A stretch of 64,000 nucleotides of DNA from Rhodococcoides kyotonense (GCF_001645385.1 NZ_LVHI01000009.1:43340-107339); one strand, 5' to 3'. Shown: positions 1 to 9,406, counted from the stretch's first letter. Made by a program: numbers and translations. Notes: generated from the sequence alone by a model not told the origin.

Positions 1-1
1 A

Positions 2-130
2 GCCGTAGAAGGCGAACTGGCCGCGCTGGCTACCGCATATGTGCTGCTCATGGCGGTTCTGGGTCCGGTTGCTGCGCGAGTCGTCGAGCCGATCGCGCGG
101 ACCCTCGTTCGTTCCAAGCCCGCGATGTGA
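2..130 (+). CDS. C-terminal end of a cation/proton antiporter (partial)
   Basis: Reading frame 2 is open from the window edge to the TGA at 128-130 and gives 42 residues with a hydrophobic stretch (YVLLMAVLGPVAARVVEP) and a short basic tail. This looks like the last membrane helix of a CPA2-type sodium/potassium:proton exchanger, in which a LGP-containing final helix is common. Only the last helix is present, so the call rests on this short match and the substrate cannot be given. The following GntR gene begins 12 bp after the stop and could be co-transcribed. Confidence 0.5.
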   Translation, partial: AVEGELAALATAYVLLMAVLGPVAARVVEPIARTLVRSKPAM

Positions 131-142
131 TTGGCTAGCCCG

Positions 143-823
143 ATGGCCGAGAGACGTCGAACTGCGACTTCAGGCGTGTCCGCGCTGCGTCGACGACCGC
201 AGCTGTCCGAGGACGTCGCCAACCATGTTCGGCATGTCGTCATGTCGGGCGAGATCCGGCCCGGTGACTTCATTCGGCTCGACGAGACAGCCGCGGAGCT
301 GGGCGTGAGCGTCACGCCGGTGCGCGAAGCACTGCTGACGCTGCGCGGCGAAGGCATGGTCGAACTGGTACCGCATCGTGGCTACGTCGTGTCGCCGTTG
401 ACGCCCGACGACATCGTCGACATCTTCTGGTTGCAGGGCCAGATCGCCGTCGAGTTGGTCCGACGCGCGGCTCCCCGGATCACGCCCGATGTGATCGCCG
501 AGCTGGAGAAATTCAACGCCGAGCTGTCCGACGCGGTCGAGAAGAGTCAGCCGAACGAGGTCGAGATCGCCGAATTCGAATTTCACCGCGTGCTCAACCG
601 GCTCGCCGAGGCCAGCAAGCTCGCGTGGTTCCTGAACAACGCGACGCGCTACACCCCGACCAGGCTGTACGCCGTCGACCTGGACTGGGGACGCGAAGCG
701 GTCCGCAGTCACGAGCAACTGATCGCGGCGCTGAAGGCGTCCGACGTCGACGAGGCATGCCGGTTGATGCAGCAGCAGTTCACCGATTGTGCGGAGCGGT
801 TGGTCGCGTACCGCGACTCGTGA
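143..823 (+). CDS. GntR/FadR-family transcriptional regulator with FCD domain
   Basis: 226 residues from the ATG at 143; a TTG at 131 in the same frame is less likely. Residues about 15-80 form the winged helix-turn-helix typical of GntR proteins (LGVSVTPVREALLTLRGEGM). Residues about 90-215 form an all-helical FCD ligand-binding domain with histidines (EFHRVL, RSHEQL) at positions that often bind a metal in this family. FadR-subfamily regulators usually sense small carboxylates or acyl groups. It converges on fadB, so control of fadBA is possible but is only inferred. The stop codon lies inside the terminator hairpin at 819-860. Confidence 0.9.
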   Translation: MAERRRTATSGVSALRRRPQLSEDVANHVRHVVMSGEIRPGDFIRLDETAAELGVSVTPVREALLTLRGEGMVELVPHRGYVVSPLTPDDIVDIFWLQGQIAVELVRRAAPRITPDVIAELEKFNAELSDAVEKSQPNEVEIAEFEFHRVLNRLAEASKLAWFLNNATRYTPTRLYAVDLDWGREAVRSHEQLIAALKASDVDEACRLMQQQFTDCAERLVAYRDS

Positions 824-860
824 GTGCGAATGTACAGCGGGCTGTACATTCGCACTCACG
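819..860. terminator. Long hairpin between convergent GntR and fadB genes
   Basis: Arms GTGAGTGCGAATGTACAGC (820-838) and its perfect complement (841-859) flank a GG centre and give a stem of about 17-19 bp. The TGA of the GntR gene is inside the left arm. A small second hairpin (GCGGC, gtca, GCCGC, about 862-875) follows and abuts the fadB stop codon at 876-878. There is no T-run, so the structure may stop transcription from both sides or protect 3' ends. Closely related hairpins occur at 13210 and 36132. Confidence 0.7.
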
Positions 861-875
861 TGCGGCGTCAGCCGC

Positions 876-3014
876 CTACGACCGTAGGGAGTTCGGCGCC
901 TGGAACCGCGGGCCGTACTTCGCCGCGAGCTCGTCCGCACGCTCGACGAAGCCGGCCTGGCCACCCTTGTAGCCGACGATGTACTGGTGCACGCCACCGG
1001 TCCACGCCGGGTAGCCGATGCCGAAGATCGAGCCGATGTTGGCGTCGGCCGTCGTCGTCAGGACACCTTCGTCGAAGCACTTCTGAGTCTCGATGGCCTC
1101 GATGAACAGCATGCGCTCGATGAGGTCCTCGAACGGGATCTCCGCCGTGCCGGACTTGAACGCGTCACGCAGTCCGGGCCACAGGCCGGTGCGCTTGCCG
1201 TCGGCGTACTCGTAGAACCCGGCGCCCTTGGCCTTCGACGGCCGCTCGAACTCGTCGACCATCTTGTCGATGACGGCACCCGCAGGATCCTCGGGCGGCG
1301 TCTGACCTGCTGCGACGAGCGCGTCGTACGTCTCCTTGCGGATCTTCTGCATGAGCGTCAGCGTCAACTCGTCGGACAGCTGCAGCGGCGCAGCCGGGTA
1401 GCCGGCCTGCAGACCCGCCTGCTCGATGGTCGACGGCTCGACGCCCTCACCGAGCATCGCGATGGCCTCGTTGATGAAGGTTCCGATGACGCGCGAGGTG
1501 AAGAATCCGCGGCTGTCGTTGACGACGATCGGCGTCTTCTTGATGGCCTGGACCAGGTCGAAGGCCTTCGCCAACGCCGCATCCGACGTCTTCTCACCGC
1601 GAATGATCTCCACCAGCGGCATCTTGTCGACGGGCGAGAAGAAGTGGATACCGATGAAGTCTTCCTGGCGCTTCACACCCGTCGCGAGCGACGTGATCGG
1701 CAGCGTCGAGGTGTTGGATCCGAGCAACGCCGTCGGTTCGACGATGTCCTCGATCTCCTGGAACACCTTCTGCTTCAGTTCCTCGGACTCGAAGACAGCT
1801 TCGATGACGAGGTCGGCACCCGCGGTGTCCTGCGGATCGGCCGTCGGATGGATGCGCGCGAGCAGCGCGTCGGACTTCTCCTGCGTCGTCTTGCCACGCG
1901 AGAGGGCCTTGGCCTCGATGCCCTCGGAGTAGGCCTTGCCCTTCTGTGCGGCCTCGATGCTGACGTCCTTGAGCACGACGTCGATCCCGGCCTTGGCGCA
2001 CACGTAGGCGATGCCGGCGCCCATCATGCCTGCGCCCAGCACGGCGACCTTGGAGAACGTCGTCTTCTCGATGCCGTCCGGACGGGACTTGCCCGAGTTG
2101 ATGGCCTGCAGATCGAAGAAGAACGCCTGGATCATGTTCTTCGAGACCTGCCCGGTCACGAGCTCGGTGAAGTAGCGGGACTCGATGGTCGACGCGTTGT
2201 CGAAGTCCACCTGAGAGCCTTCGACGGCAGCCGCGAGGATCGCGCGCGGCGCGGGCATCGGCGCACCCTTGATCTGCTTGCGCAGGTTCGACGGGAACGC
2301 GGGCAGCACCGCGGCGAGCTTCGGGTTCGACGGCGTTCCACCCGGGATCTTGTAGCCCTTGACGTCCCACGGCGCGACGCCGCCCTCGGGGTTGGCCTTG
2401 ATCCACGCCTTCGCTGCGGGGACCAACTCGTCGATGGTGTCGACGAGCTCGTGGACGAGCCCGATTTCCAATGCCTTCTCCGGACGGAACCGTGTGCCCT
2501 GCGCGAGGACGGTCATGAATCCGTTCTGGATGCCGAGCAGACGGGTGATGCGTGTGACGCCACCGCCGCCGGGAAGCAGGCCGAGCGACACCTCGGGCAG
2601 ACCGAGCTGCACACCCGACACCTTCGCCGCGATGCGGTGATGCGTCGCGAGCGCGATCTCGAGACCGCCGCCGAGCGCGGCGCCGTTGATCGCCGAGACG
2701 ACGGGCTTGCCGAGCTTCTCGAGCCGACGCAGCTGCGCCTTGATGCCCTGCACCTCGTCGAACACCTGCTGGGCGTCTTCGGGCTTCGCCTGGATCAGGT
2801 TGTTCAGGTCACCGCCGGCGAAGAACGTCTTCTTGGCGGACGTGATGACGACGCCGGTGATCGAGTCGACTTCCTTCTCCAGCCGATCGACGGTGGCTCC
2901 CATCGAATCCTTGTACAGCTGGTTCATCGTGTTGGCGCCCTGATTGGGGTCGTCCATCGTGAGCACGACGATGCCGTCGGAGTCCTGTTCCCACTGAATC
3001 ATGTTCTCGCTCAT
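876..3014 (-). CDS. fadB: Fatty acid oxidation alpha subunit: enoyl-CoA hydratase / 3-hydroxyacyl-CoA dehydrogenase
   Basis: 712 residues, the usual length for trifunctional-type FadB. Residues about 1-190 are a crotonase domain (INGAALGGGLEIALA oxyanion-hole region). A Rossmann NAD-binding fold starts near residue 325 (VAVLGAGMMGAGIAYVCAKAG). The hydroxyacyl-CoA dehydrogenase signature IHFFSPVDKMPLVEII follows, then the C-terminal dehydrogenase domains. It would hydrate enoyl-CoA and oxidise L-3-hydroxyacyl-CoA in the cytoplasm. ATG at 3014 has a GAGG box about 8 bp upstream. It lies 10 bp behind fadA on the same strand, so the two form an fadAB operon encoding the beta-oxidation complex. 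Confidence 0.95.
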   Translation of the reverse strand: MSENMIQWEQDSDGIVVLTMDDPNQGANTMNQLYKDSMGATVDRLEKEVDSITGVVITSAKKTFFAGGDLNNLIQAKPEDAQQVFDEVQGIKAQLRRLEKLGKPVVSAINGAALGGGLEIALATHHRIAAKVSGVQLGLPEVSLGLLPGGGGVTRITRLLGIQNGFMTVLAQGTRFRPEKALEIGLVHELVDTIDELVPAAKAWIKANPEGGVAPWDVKGYKIPGGTPSNPKLAAVLPAFPSNLRKQIKGAPMPAPRAILAAAVEGSQVDFDNASTIESRYFTELVTGQVSKNMIQAFFFDLQAINSGKSRPDGIEKTTFSKVAVLGAGMMGAGIAYVCAKAGIDVVLKDVSIEAAQKGKAYSEGIEAKALSRGKTTQEKSDALLARIHPTADPQDTAGADLVIEAVFESEELKQKVFQEIEDIVEPTALLGSNTSTLPITSLATGVKRQEDFIGIHFFSPVDKMPLVEIIRGEKTSDAALAKAFDLVQAIKKTPIVVNDSRGFFTSRVIGTFINEAIAMLGEGVEPSTIEQAGLQAGYPAAPLQLSDELTLTLMQKIRKETYDALVAAGQTPPEDPAGAVIDKMVDEFERPSKAKGAGFYEYADGKRTGLWPGLRDAFKSGTAEIPFEDLIERMLFIEAIETQKCFDEGVLTTTADANIGSIFGIGYPAWTGGVHQYIVGYKGGQAGFVERADELAAKYGPRFQAPNSLRS

Positions 3015-3024
3015 GGTATTTACC

Positions 3025-4236
3025 TCAGACTCGCTCGATGATGGTTGCGACGCCCATGCCGCCGCCGATGCACAGGGTGATGAGGGCGTACCGACCGCCG
3101 CGGCGCTCGAGCTCGTCGAGCACGGTTCCGGTGATCATGGCGCCCGTCGCGCCGAGCGGGTGGCCCATCGCGATGGCGCCACCGTTGACGTTGAGCTTTT
3201 CGTTCGGGATCTGCAGATCCTTCTGGAAGCGCAGAACGACGGACGCGAACGCCTCGTTCAGCTCGAACAGGTCGATGTCGTCGACGGTCAATCCCGCGGT
3301 CGCGAGAACCTTCTTCGACGCGGGGGTCGGGCCGGTCAGCATGATCGTCGTGTCGGCTCCGGACGTGGCGGTCGCGACGACGCGCGCACGCGGGACCATG
3401 TTCAGATCCTTGCCTGCCTGCTCGCTTCCGACGAGCACGAGTGCTGCCCCGTCGACGATGCCCGAGCTGTTACCGCCGGTGTGGACATGGTTGATCTTCT
3501 CGACCCAGTGATACTTCTGCAGCGCGACGTCGTCGAAGCCGCCCATCTGGGCGACGCCGGTGAACGCCGGGTTGAGCTTGCCGAGCGATTCGAGGGTCGT
3601 ACCGGGACGCATGTGCTCGTCCTGATCGAGGATCAGCAGGCCGTTCTGGTCCTTGACCGGGACGACCGACTTGGCGAAGTAGCCACCCGACCATGCCGCA
3701 GCGGCGCGTTCCTGCGACTGCACGGCGTAGGCGTCGACGTCTTCGCGGCTGAACCCCTCGATCGTCGCGATCAGATCGGCACCGATGCCCTGCGGTACGA
3801 AGTACGTGTCGTAGTTGGTGGCCGGGTCCATCGCCCAGGCGCCGCCGTCACTACCCATCGGAACGCGGGACATCGACTCGACGCCACCGGCGATGACGAC
3901 CTCGTCCCAGCCGGATCGCACCTTCTGAGCAGCCAGGTTGACCGCTTCGAGGCCCGACGCGCAGAAACGGTTGAGCTGGAATCCGCCGACGGTGTCCGGC
4001 ATCTTCGCTTCGAGGACAGCGGTCCGCGCGATGTCGGCGCCCTGATCGCCGACGGGCGAGACGACTCCGAGGATGAGATCGGAGATGCGGTTCTCGTCGA
4101 GGTCCGGGAACCGGCGACGTAGTTCGTCGATCAGGCCGGTGACCAGCGAGATCGGCTTGACCGAATGCAGTGATCCGTTCTTCCCCTTACCGCGTGGGGT
4201 GCGGATGGCTTCGTAAATGAACGCCTCTGTGGACAC
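3025..4236 (-). CDS. fadA: Acetyl-CoA acyltransferase (thiolase), beta-oxidation beta subunit
   Basis: 403 residues, normal thiolase length. The nucleophilic cysteine is in [14 protein letters not shown] near residue 90. The catalytic histidine is in [16 protein letters not shown], and the second cysteine is in [16 protein letters not shown] at the C-terminus. The enzyme cleaves 3-ketoacyl-CoA with CoA and partners FadB encoded immediately downstream. GTG start at 4236 with AAAGGA about 10 bp upstream. It is transcribed away from the small gene at 4457, from a 220-bp divergent region. Confidence 0.95.
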   Translation of the reverse strand: MSTEAFIYEAIRTPRGKGKNGSLHSVKPISLVTGLIDELRRRFPDLDENRISDLILGVVSPVGDQGADIARTAVLEAKMPDTVGGFQLNRFCASGLEAVNLAAQKVRSGWDEVVIAGGVESMSRVPMGSDGGAWAMDPATNYDTYFVPQGIGADLIATIEGFSREDVDAYAVQSQERAAAAWSGGYFAKSVVPVKDQNGLLILDQDEHMRPGTTLESLGKLNPAFTGVAQMGGFDDVALQKYHWVEKINHVHTGGNSSGIVDGAALVLVGSEQAGKDLNMVPRARVVATATSGADTTIMLTGPTPASKKVLATAGLTVDDIDLFELNEAFASVVLRFQKDLQIPNEKLNVNGGAIAMGHPLGATGAMITGTVLDELERRGGRYALITLCIGGGMGVATIIERV

Positions 4237-4291
4237 AGCGTGCGCTTCCTTTCACCTGCTCGACTCGGCGGCACCGGGGCACCGCAGGACA

Positions 4292-4307
4292 CGAGGAATA
4301 CACCTCG
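4292..4307. promoter_or_regulatory. Inverted repeat in the region upstream of fadA
   Basis: CGAGG, six bases, CCTCG lies about 55 bp upstream of the fadA start in the divergent region 4237-4456. It could be a regulator site or part of the fadAB promoter. A TTGAAA-like hexamer reads towards fadA near 4330-4335, but its spacing to a -10 box is not convincing. No other structure is seen in this 220-bp interval. Confidence 0.3.
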
Positions 4308-4456
4308 GCTGCTACCACAGTAGAACGGGTTTCAAGCACTGATGAAGGACCGAAACGAGCGTTGTCCGTGACCGGTGCAATCGTTTGAGTTCGCGCGTGG
4401 GAGGGTAGACGACAGGTTCGACGCGGGGGGCATCGAGAAAGCAGGAGATGATGTCC

Positions 4457-4690
4457 ATGGACACCCAGCAGCCGTTCGCGGTCGGCTCGCGCGTCAAGGT
4501 GCGCTACAGCGCCGATTCGAAGGCGCCGCGCGACCAGCGGCCCATGGAATCGGGTGTCGTCAAGGAGGACTTCGGCGACCTGTCCGCGGTCGCGGGTCTG
4601 AGGACGTGGGCCGTCGCGCATCGATACGCCGTCGCACTCGACGACGGTCGCCTCGTGTTCGTCGATCCCGACGACATCGAACCGGCGTGA
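4457..4690 (+). CDS. Small conserved-type hypothetical protein, possible SH3-like fold
   Basis: 77 residues from the ATG at 4457, chosen because AGGAG at 4443-4447 sits 9 bp upstream; the ATG at 4448 lies on that box. The sequence is short and charged (VGSRVKVRYSADS, then HRYAVALDDGRLVFVDPDDIEPA) and looks like a small beta-rich domain in which a strand binds or adapts another protein. No membrane segment or signal is present. I do not recognise the family. It is transcribed divergently from fadA and converges on dnaX across a repeat-bearing intergenic region. Confidence 0.65.
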   Translation: MDTQQPFAVGSRVKVRYSADSKAPRDQRPMESGVVKEDFGDLSAVAGLRTWAVAHRYAVALDDGRLVFVDPDDIEPA

Positions 4691-4732
4691 ATGCGCGTTC
4701 TCGTGTTGGGTCCGCGAGCATCCTTGTGCTGT

Positions 4733-4832
4733 GCTAGGACCCATTTCGGGGAGCCAGCACCCATATTGCAGAGCTAGCACCCCTGATCAGGTCCGAACAG
4801 GGGTGGTAGGTCGCCAGAAGGGGTGCCAGCTC
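4733..4832. repeat. Three 20-bp-period direct repeats plus an inverted copy
   Basis: GCTAGGACCCAT (4733), GCCAGCACCCAT (4753) and GCTAGCACCCCT (4773) recur at exactly 20-bp intervals. An inverted copy AGGGGTGCCAGC (4819-4830) can pair with the third (GAGCTAGCACCCCT with AGGGGTGCCAGCTC, 13 of 14). The unit lies between the convergent 4457 gene and dnaX, so it may be a terminator-like hairpin or a protein-binding array. Function unknown. Confidence 0.6.
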
Positions 4833-4848
4833 GAGCGCCTGGGCATCA

Positions 4849-7101
4849 CTACTCCTTCAGAGGTGTGGCACCCAGTTCGGCCTGCAGCAATTCCATCGCG
4901 ACGGTCTCGGGGTCACGTCGGATCGTCGGGTCGGCGGGTTCGGCTGCGGCCTTGAGCAGCTCTTCCTCGTCCTCGGGTGTCTCCGGCGGCGGAGGCCCCG
5001 GCGGTTCGGGGTCGTCCGGGTAGTCCGGCGCCTCGGGCGGGGGAATGTCGTCGTAGTCGCCACCACCCGAACCGGACCGTGCATCATCGGACGCGGGCCT
5101 GCTCTGGCTCGGCCGCGAGAACTTGGTGGGCGCGGACTTCGGCGGCTCGGGTGCCGCTTTCGCAACGGGTGCTTCCTCCACCGGAACCGCAGCTCCGACG
5201 ACGCACGTCACCGTCCAGTCGACGCCGAAGACGTCACGTAGCGCGTCGCGGATGACGTCGGCGTTGCGCGGCTCCTGCAGTCGCTTCGCGAGCGGCGCGG
5301 AGTCGTGGCCGAGCGTGATGGAATCCGCCTCGACCGCACGCACCGATGCACCGGACAGCATGACCTCGACGGTGCGGCTGCGTTCGCGCACCTTGGCTCG
5401 CACCTCGGACCACACCGCACGTACTGCGGCGGCGTCGGGAGCGGTCGACCCGACGGGGGCAGGCTCGGGCTCCGGTTCGGGTTCAGGCTCCGGTTCGTAC
5501 GCCGGCTCCTGCGTCGACAGCGGTGGCGGAACGGGATCCGGTTGCGGCTGCGGCGTCGGCTCGGGTTCGGGCTGCGGTTCGGGCTCCGGCGTCGGCTCGG
5601 GTTGCGGAGTGGGTCGCGGCACGGGTGCCGGTTCCGGCGTCGGCTCCGGTTCGGGCGTCGGCTCCGGTTGGGGCGTCGGCTCCGGTTCGGGGACGGGCGC
5701 GGGCTCAGGGGTGGGCACTGTGACTGCAGGAGTGACTGCAGCCGGGGCCGCGGGCTCTGGAGGGGTTACGGGTACTGGAGGGGCGGCGGGTGCTACGGCG
5801 GCAGCCTCGGCAGCCGCACGTTGCGATGGCCGAACGAACTTCGGCGCGACCTCGTCGGCCGGGGCAGCAGCAGGTGCGGGTGCCGATTCGACCGGGCGAC
5901 GCGGCGTCGCCTGCTGTACGGCTGCCTGCTCACCGGCGGGCAGAGTCACGTCGAGACGACGCTCGAGACGTTCCAACCGTTGCAGCACAGCCGATTCCGC
6001 GTCGGACGCCGACGGCAGAAGCATGCGCGCACACATGACTTCGAGCAGAAGCCGTGGAGCCGTGGCGCCGCGCATCTCGCCGAGTCCGGCGTGCACGATC
6101 TCCGCGTAGCGGGCGAGGGTCGCCGAACCGATGCGTTCGGACTCGTCCCTCAGACGTTCCAACACGTCGCCGGGGACGTCGACGAGACCACGCTCCCCCG
6201 CGTCGGGAACCGCGCGCATGAGAATCAGGTCGCGGAGACGCTCGAGAAGATCGGTCGCGAACCGTCGCGGATCGTGCCCCGCGTCGACGACCTTGTCGAT
6301 CGTGCCGAACAGCGACGCACCGTCACCGACGGCCAGGGCGTCGACGGCTTCGTCGATCAGTGCGACGTCGGTGACGCCGAGCAGCGACAGCGCGCGCGAG
6401 TACGTGACGCCCTCGGGCCCGGCGCCTGCCAGCAGCTGATCGAGCACGCTGAGCGAGTCACGCGGCGAGCCACCGCCGGCACGAATGACCAGCGGATACA
6501 CCGGATCCTCGACCGGAACGGACTCCTGCGTCGTGATCTTCTCGAGCAAACCGCGCATGGTCGACGGCGGCAGCAACCGGAACGGGTAGTGGTGGGTCCT
6601 CGACCGAATGGTCGGCAGCACCTTCTCCGGCTCGGTGGTCGCGAAGATGAAGACCAGATGCTCCGGCGGCTCCTCGACGACCTTCAGCAGGGCGTTGAAG
6701 CCAGCCGTCGTGACCATGTGCGCCTCGTCGATGATGAAGATGACGTAGCGCGACTCGGCCGGGGCGTACACGGCCTTGTCTCGGAGATCACGAGCGTCGT
6801 CGACGCCTCCGTGGCTGGCCGCGTCCATCTCGACGACGTCGAGGTTGCCCGGCCCACCCGGGGCGAGAGCGACACACGAACTGCAGACGCCGCACGGCGT
6901 CGACGTGGGCCCTTCGGCGCAGTTGAGAGACCGCGCGAGAATACGGGCGGACGACGTCTTACCGCAGCCACGAGGGCCCGAGAAGAGGTATGCGTGGTTG
7001 ATCCGACCTGCGTTGAGTGCGACGCTCAACGGCTCGGTGACGTGCTCCTGCCCGACGACCTCGGCGAACGTCGCTGGACGGTACTTCCGGTAGAGAGCCA
7101 C
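4849..7101 (-). CDS. dnaX: DNA polymerase III subunits gamma and tau
   Basis: 750 residues from a GTG at 7101, chosen because family members begin (M/V)ALYRKYRP; an upstream GTG at 7137 would add 12 unconserved residues. The clamp-loader ATPase occupies about residues 1-360: Walker [11 protein letters not shown], a zinc-binding cysteine cluster ([16 protein letters not shown]), Walker B IIDEAHM and sensor-like [10 protein letters not shown] long Pro/Glu/Ala linker follows (about residues 395-550), then a tau-like C-terminal domain. It loads the sliding clamp during replication. No slippery A-rich frameshift site was noticed, so a single tau-like product is expected. Confidence 0.95.
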   Translation of the reverse strand: MALYRKYRPATFAEVVGQEHVTEPLSVALNAGRINHAYLFSGPRGCGKTSSARILARSLNCAEGPTSTPCGVCSSCVALAPGGPGNLDVVEMDAASHGGVDDARDLRDKAVYAPAESRYVIFIIDEAHMVTTAGFNALLKVVEEPPEHLVFIFATTEPEKVLPTIRSRTHHYPFRLLPPSTMRGLLEKITTQESVPVEDPVYPLVIRAGGGSPRDSLSVLDQLLAGAGPEGVTYSRALSLLGVTDVALIDEAVDALAVGDGASLFGTIDKVVDAGHDPRRFATDLLERLRDLILMRAVPDAGERGLVDVPGDVLERLRDESERIGSATLARYAEIVHAGLGEMRGATAPRLLLEVMCARMLLPSASDAESAVLQRLERLERRLDVTLPAGEQAAVQQATPRRPVESAPAPAAAPADEVAPKFVRPSQRAAAEAAAVAPAAPPVPVTPPEPAAPAAVTPAVTVPTPEPAPVPEPEPTPQPEPTPEPEPTPEPAPVPRPTPQPEPTPEPEPQPEPEPTPQPQPDPVPPPLSTQEPAYEPEPEPEPEPEPAPVGSTAPDAAAVRAVWSEVRAKVRERSRTVEVMLSGASVRAVEADSITLGHDSAPLAKRLQEPRNADVIRDALRDVFGVDWTVTCVVGAAVPVEEAPVAKAAPEPPKSAPTKFSRPSQSRPASDDARSGSGGGDYDDIPPPEAPDYPDDPEPPGPPPPETPEDEEELLKAAAEPADPTIRRDPETVAMELLQAELGATPLKE
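5461..5711. repeat. Imperfect short-period repeats encoding the dnaX Pro/Glu linker
   Basis: On the coding (minus) strand this stretch is an irregular succession of PEPEP, PTPEP and PQPEP units, about 80 residues long, with a 6-bp DNA period (ggttcg/ggctcc alternations on the plus strand). It lies between the ATPase and the C-terminal domain of DnaX and is probably an extended flexible tether. Short-period tracts like this are expected to change length between strains. Confidence 0.7.
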
Positions 7102-7163
7102 GCACAGAAGGGTACCGGCGAGCACCGACACCGGCACTCATGGCCCACGCGCCCCTGCGCGAC

Positions 7164-7739
7164 TCACTTCTTCTTCGCGGCCGCCTTCGCTGCCTTCTTG
7201 AACTCCCTGACTTCGAGGAGCGATTTCTCGTCCACGACGTCCGCGATCGACCGACGCGACCCGTCGTCGCCGTACGCGCCCGCGGCCGTGCGCCAGCCGT
7301 CGGGGGTGACGCCCATCTGCTTGCCGAGAAGCGCCAGGAAGATCCGCGCCTTCTGATCGCCGTAGCCGGGTAGCGCCTTCAGTCGCTTCAGCACCTCGGC
7401 GCCGTCGGGATTTTCGCGTCGCCAGATCTCGTCGGGCTTGCCGTCGTAATTCTCCACGATGTACTCCGCCAACCCCTGGATCCGCTTGGCCATCGAACCC
7501 GGAAACCTGTGTACTGCAGGAGTTTCCGCGCACACCGCCGCGAACTCGTCGGGATCGGCGGCTGCGATGGAGTCGACCTTCAGATCACCGAGACGGTCGA
7601 CGAGCTTCTTCGGACCGGCGAAGGCGGACTCCATCGGCACCTGCTGGTCGAGAAGCATGCCGATGAGCAACGCGAACGGATCCTCGGCCAGCAACGCATC
7701 GGCTTCGACATCGCCGGTCAGGTGCAACGTGGGAGACAT
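7164..7739 (-). CDS. HhH-GPD superfamily base-excision DNA glycosylase-like protein
   Basis: 191 residues from the ATG at 7739. The helix-hairpin-helix is LPGYGDQKARIFLALLGKQ (about residues 128-147), preceded by the short helical domain typical of the small HhH-GPD family (FALLIGMLLDQQVPMESA). The C-terminus is a lysine/alanine-rich tail (FKKAAKAAAKKK) that may touch DNA. It probably excises damaged bases, but the usual Fe-S cluster cysteines of EndoIII/MutY are absent and the substrate is unknown. It lies downstream of the 8566 gene on the same strand with a 23-bp gap. Confidence 0.8.
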   Translation of the reverse strand: MSPTLHLTGDVEADALLAEDPFALLIGMLLDQQVPMESAFAGPKKLVDRLGDLKVDSIAAADPDEFAAVCAETPAVHRFPGSMAKRIQGLAEYIVENYDGKPDEIWRRENPDGAEVLKRLKALPGYGDQKARIFLALLGKQMGVTPDGWRTAAGAYGDDGSRRSIADVVDEKSLLEVREFKKAAKAAAKKK

Positions 7740-7762
7740 GGCCCCGATCTTCTCACGCAGCG

Positions 7763-8566
7763 CTAGGTGATCGAGACCATCTGCGTGATGTCGTCGAACG
7801 GCAACGGACCGTCGACGACCGCTCGGACGATCGTGTTGTTCAACGTGATCGCGCCGCCGTGGTTGTCGAGGAACGCCGTGTCGGCGGCGTCGCGCCCCGT
7901 CGCGATCCGGACCAGCGTCGACCTCGGTGCCAGGCAGGTGGCGTCGACCACCCGCCATGTGCCGTCGACGAACGCTTCGGCGACCGCGTGGAAGTCCATC
8001 GGATCACATCCCGGCGCGTAGACCGCGACGAGCCGCGCGGGCACGCCCACCGCGCGCAGCAACGCCACGACGAGATGCGTGTAGTCGCGGCAGACGCCTG
8101 CACCCGCCAGCAACGTGTCGACGGCACCGTCGATCGGGTCACTGCTGCCCGGTACGTAGTTCAGGCGGGCACCGACCCACGACGACACTTCGGCGAGAAG
8201 CTTCTCCGACGGCTCGTAGTTACCGAATTCCGTTGCGGCGAAGCCGAAGAACTTGTCGGTCTCGGCATAGCGACTGGGTCGGAGGTAGAGCGACAGATCG
8301 TAGTCGGACACCGGCGCCGGCTCGGCGTGGCCGAGAACCGTCGCCGAATACGACACCTCGAGCTTCCCGACGCCCGCGCGCAGCGTGTGGATGCGGGTGC
8401 CGTGCGCACCTTCGATCTCGCGGACCCGAACGGGAGCGCCGTCGAGCGTGAAGGACAACTCCTCGGTGACGTCGGCGCCGGGGTGCGGCGCGACGGCAAT
8501 CTGGAACTCGAGAACGCTGGCCTCGGTGACATCCACGTCGAGGTAGGCGGACACGTCACGTTTCAT
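7763..8566 (-). CDS. Transglutaminase-like domain protein
   Basis: 267 residues from the ATG at 8566, supported by AGGA about 10 bp upstream. The N-terminal part is a beta-rich domain. The transglutaminase core carries the catalytic cysteine in GAGVCRDYTHLVVALLRAVG, the histidine in PMDFHAVAEAFVDG and the aspartate in WRVVDATC, so the papain-like Cys-His-Asp triad is intact. Bacterial members act as cysteine proteases or amidases, often on peptides or cell-wall material; the substrate here is unknown. There is no signal peptide. It lies 37 bp downstream of phoU and may share its transcript. Confidence 0.88.
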   Translation of the reverse strand: MKRDVSAYLDVDVTEASVLEFQIAVAPHPGADVTEELSFTLDGAPVRVREIEGAHGTRIHTLRAGVGKLEVSYSATVLGHAEPAPVSDYDLSLYLRPSRYAETDKFFGFAATEFGNYEPSEKLLAEVSSWVGARLNYVPGSSDPIDGAVDTLLAGAGVCRDYTHLVVALLRAVGVPARLVAVYAPGCDPMDFHAVAEAFVDGTWRVVDATCLAPRSTLVRIATGRDAADTAFLDNHGGAITLNNTIVRAVVDGPLPFDDITQMVSIT

Positions 8567-8603
8567 CGTGCCGATCCTGCCACTGCCGACGGAATTCCGC
8601 TGT

Positions 8604-9257
8604 TCAAGCGTCGTCGGGACGAAGTTCACCGGTGACGAGGAAGGTGACTCGCCTGGCCACTTCGACGGTGTGGTCGGAGTACCGCTCGTAGAACCGGCCC
8701 AACAAAGTGATGTCGACGGCAGCAGGGACGCCGTGCGGCCACTCGGGCGACGACGTCAGCTCGAACAGGCTGCGGTGCAGATCGTCCATCGCCTCGTCCT
8801 TGACGCGAAGCTGTTTCGCCAGGTCGGCATCACGGGTCAGCAACACCTCACGTGCCGCGTCCGCCTGCTCGACGGCGACGCGTCCCATGTCGGCGAACAC
8901 GGCCTCCACCTCGTCGGGCAGCACGTGAGCCGGGTGGCGCCTGCGCACGAGTTCCGCGATGTGAATCGCGAGCCCACCCATCCGCTGGAGGTCCGCGACA
9001 ATGTGGATGCCACTGACCATGATTCGAAGGTCGAGGGCCACCGGCGACTGCAACGCGAGCACCGAGAACGCATCCTGTTCCCACTGCGCGGCGAGCACGT
9101 CGATCTGTTCTTTGCTGCTGATGGTCGTCTCGGCCAACCCGAGATCCGCCGTCAGGAGAGCCTTCGTCGCCGACGCCATCGCGTCTTCCGCGAGCGTGCA
9201 CATCTCGGCGAGATCAGCCGAGAGCGCGTCGAGCCGGCTGTTGTAGTTCTCACGCAC
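8604..9257 (-). CDS. phoU: Phosphate-specific transport system accessory protein PhoU
   Basis: 217 residues, typical for PhoU: two repeated three-helix bundles with metal-binding acidic motifs (the DLRIMVSGIHIVADLQRMG region and, in the second half, YERYSDHTVEVARR). PhoU represses the phosphate regulon by linking the Pst transporter to the PhoR kinase. No pst or phoR genes lie nearby, as is common for actinobacterial phoU/phoY genes. GTG start at 9257. The 149 bp upstream (9258-9406) hold its promoter region, with nothing else recognisable. Confidence 0.92.
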   Translation of the reverse strand: MRENYNSRLDALSADLAEMCTLAEDAMASATKALLTADLGLAETTISSKEQIDVLAAQWEQDAFSVLALQSPVALDLRIMVSGIHIVADLQRMGGLAIHIAELVRRRHPAHVLPDEVEAVFADMGRVAVEQADAAREVLLTRDADLAKQLRVKDEAMDDLHRSLFELTSSPEWPHGVPAAVDITLLGRFYERYSDHTVEVARRVTFLVTGELRPDDA

Positions 9258-9406
9258 CGCGGACCACCGTCCTGTGCCCCGAAATCGAATTCATGCCCCA
9301 TGTCCTCACCGTCGCGCCGCCGATTACGCCCTCTTCTGGACGGAACGATCTGCCTACAGACTGGCACATCATGGTAAGTGCCGGTTGCGCGACGGTGAGT
9401 TCGGCG

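Noticed and set aside
987..3041. 684-residue plus-strand open frame opposite fadB
   Set aside because: Arg/Asp/Leu-rich shadow of a clear beta-oxidation gene.
4849..7101. Programmed frameshift in dnaX to make gamma
   Set aside because: No A-rich slippery heptamer with following hairpin was noticed at the expected place.
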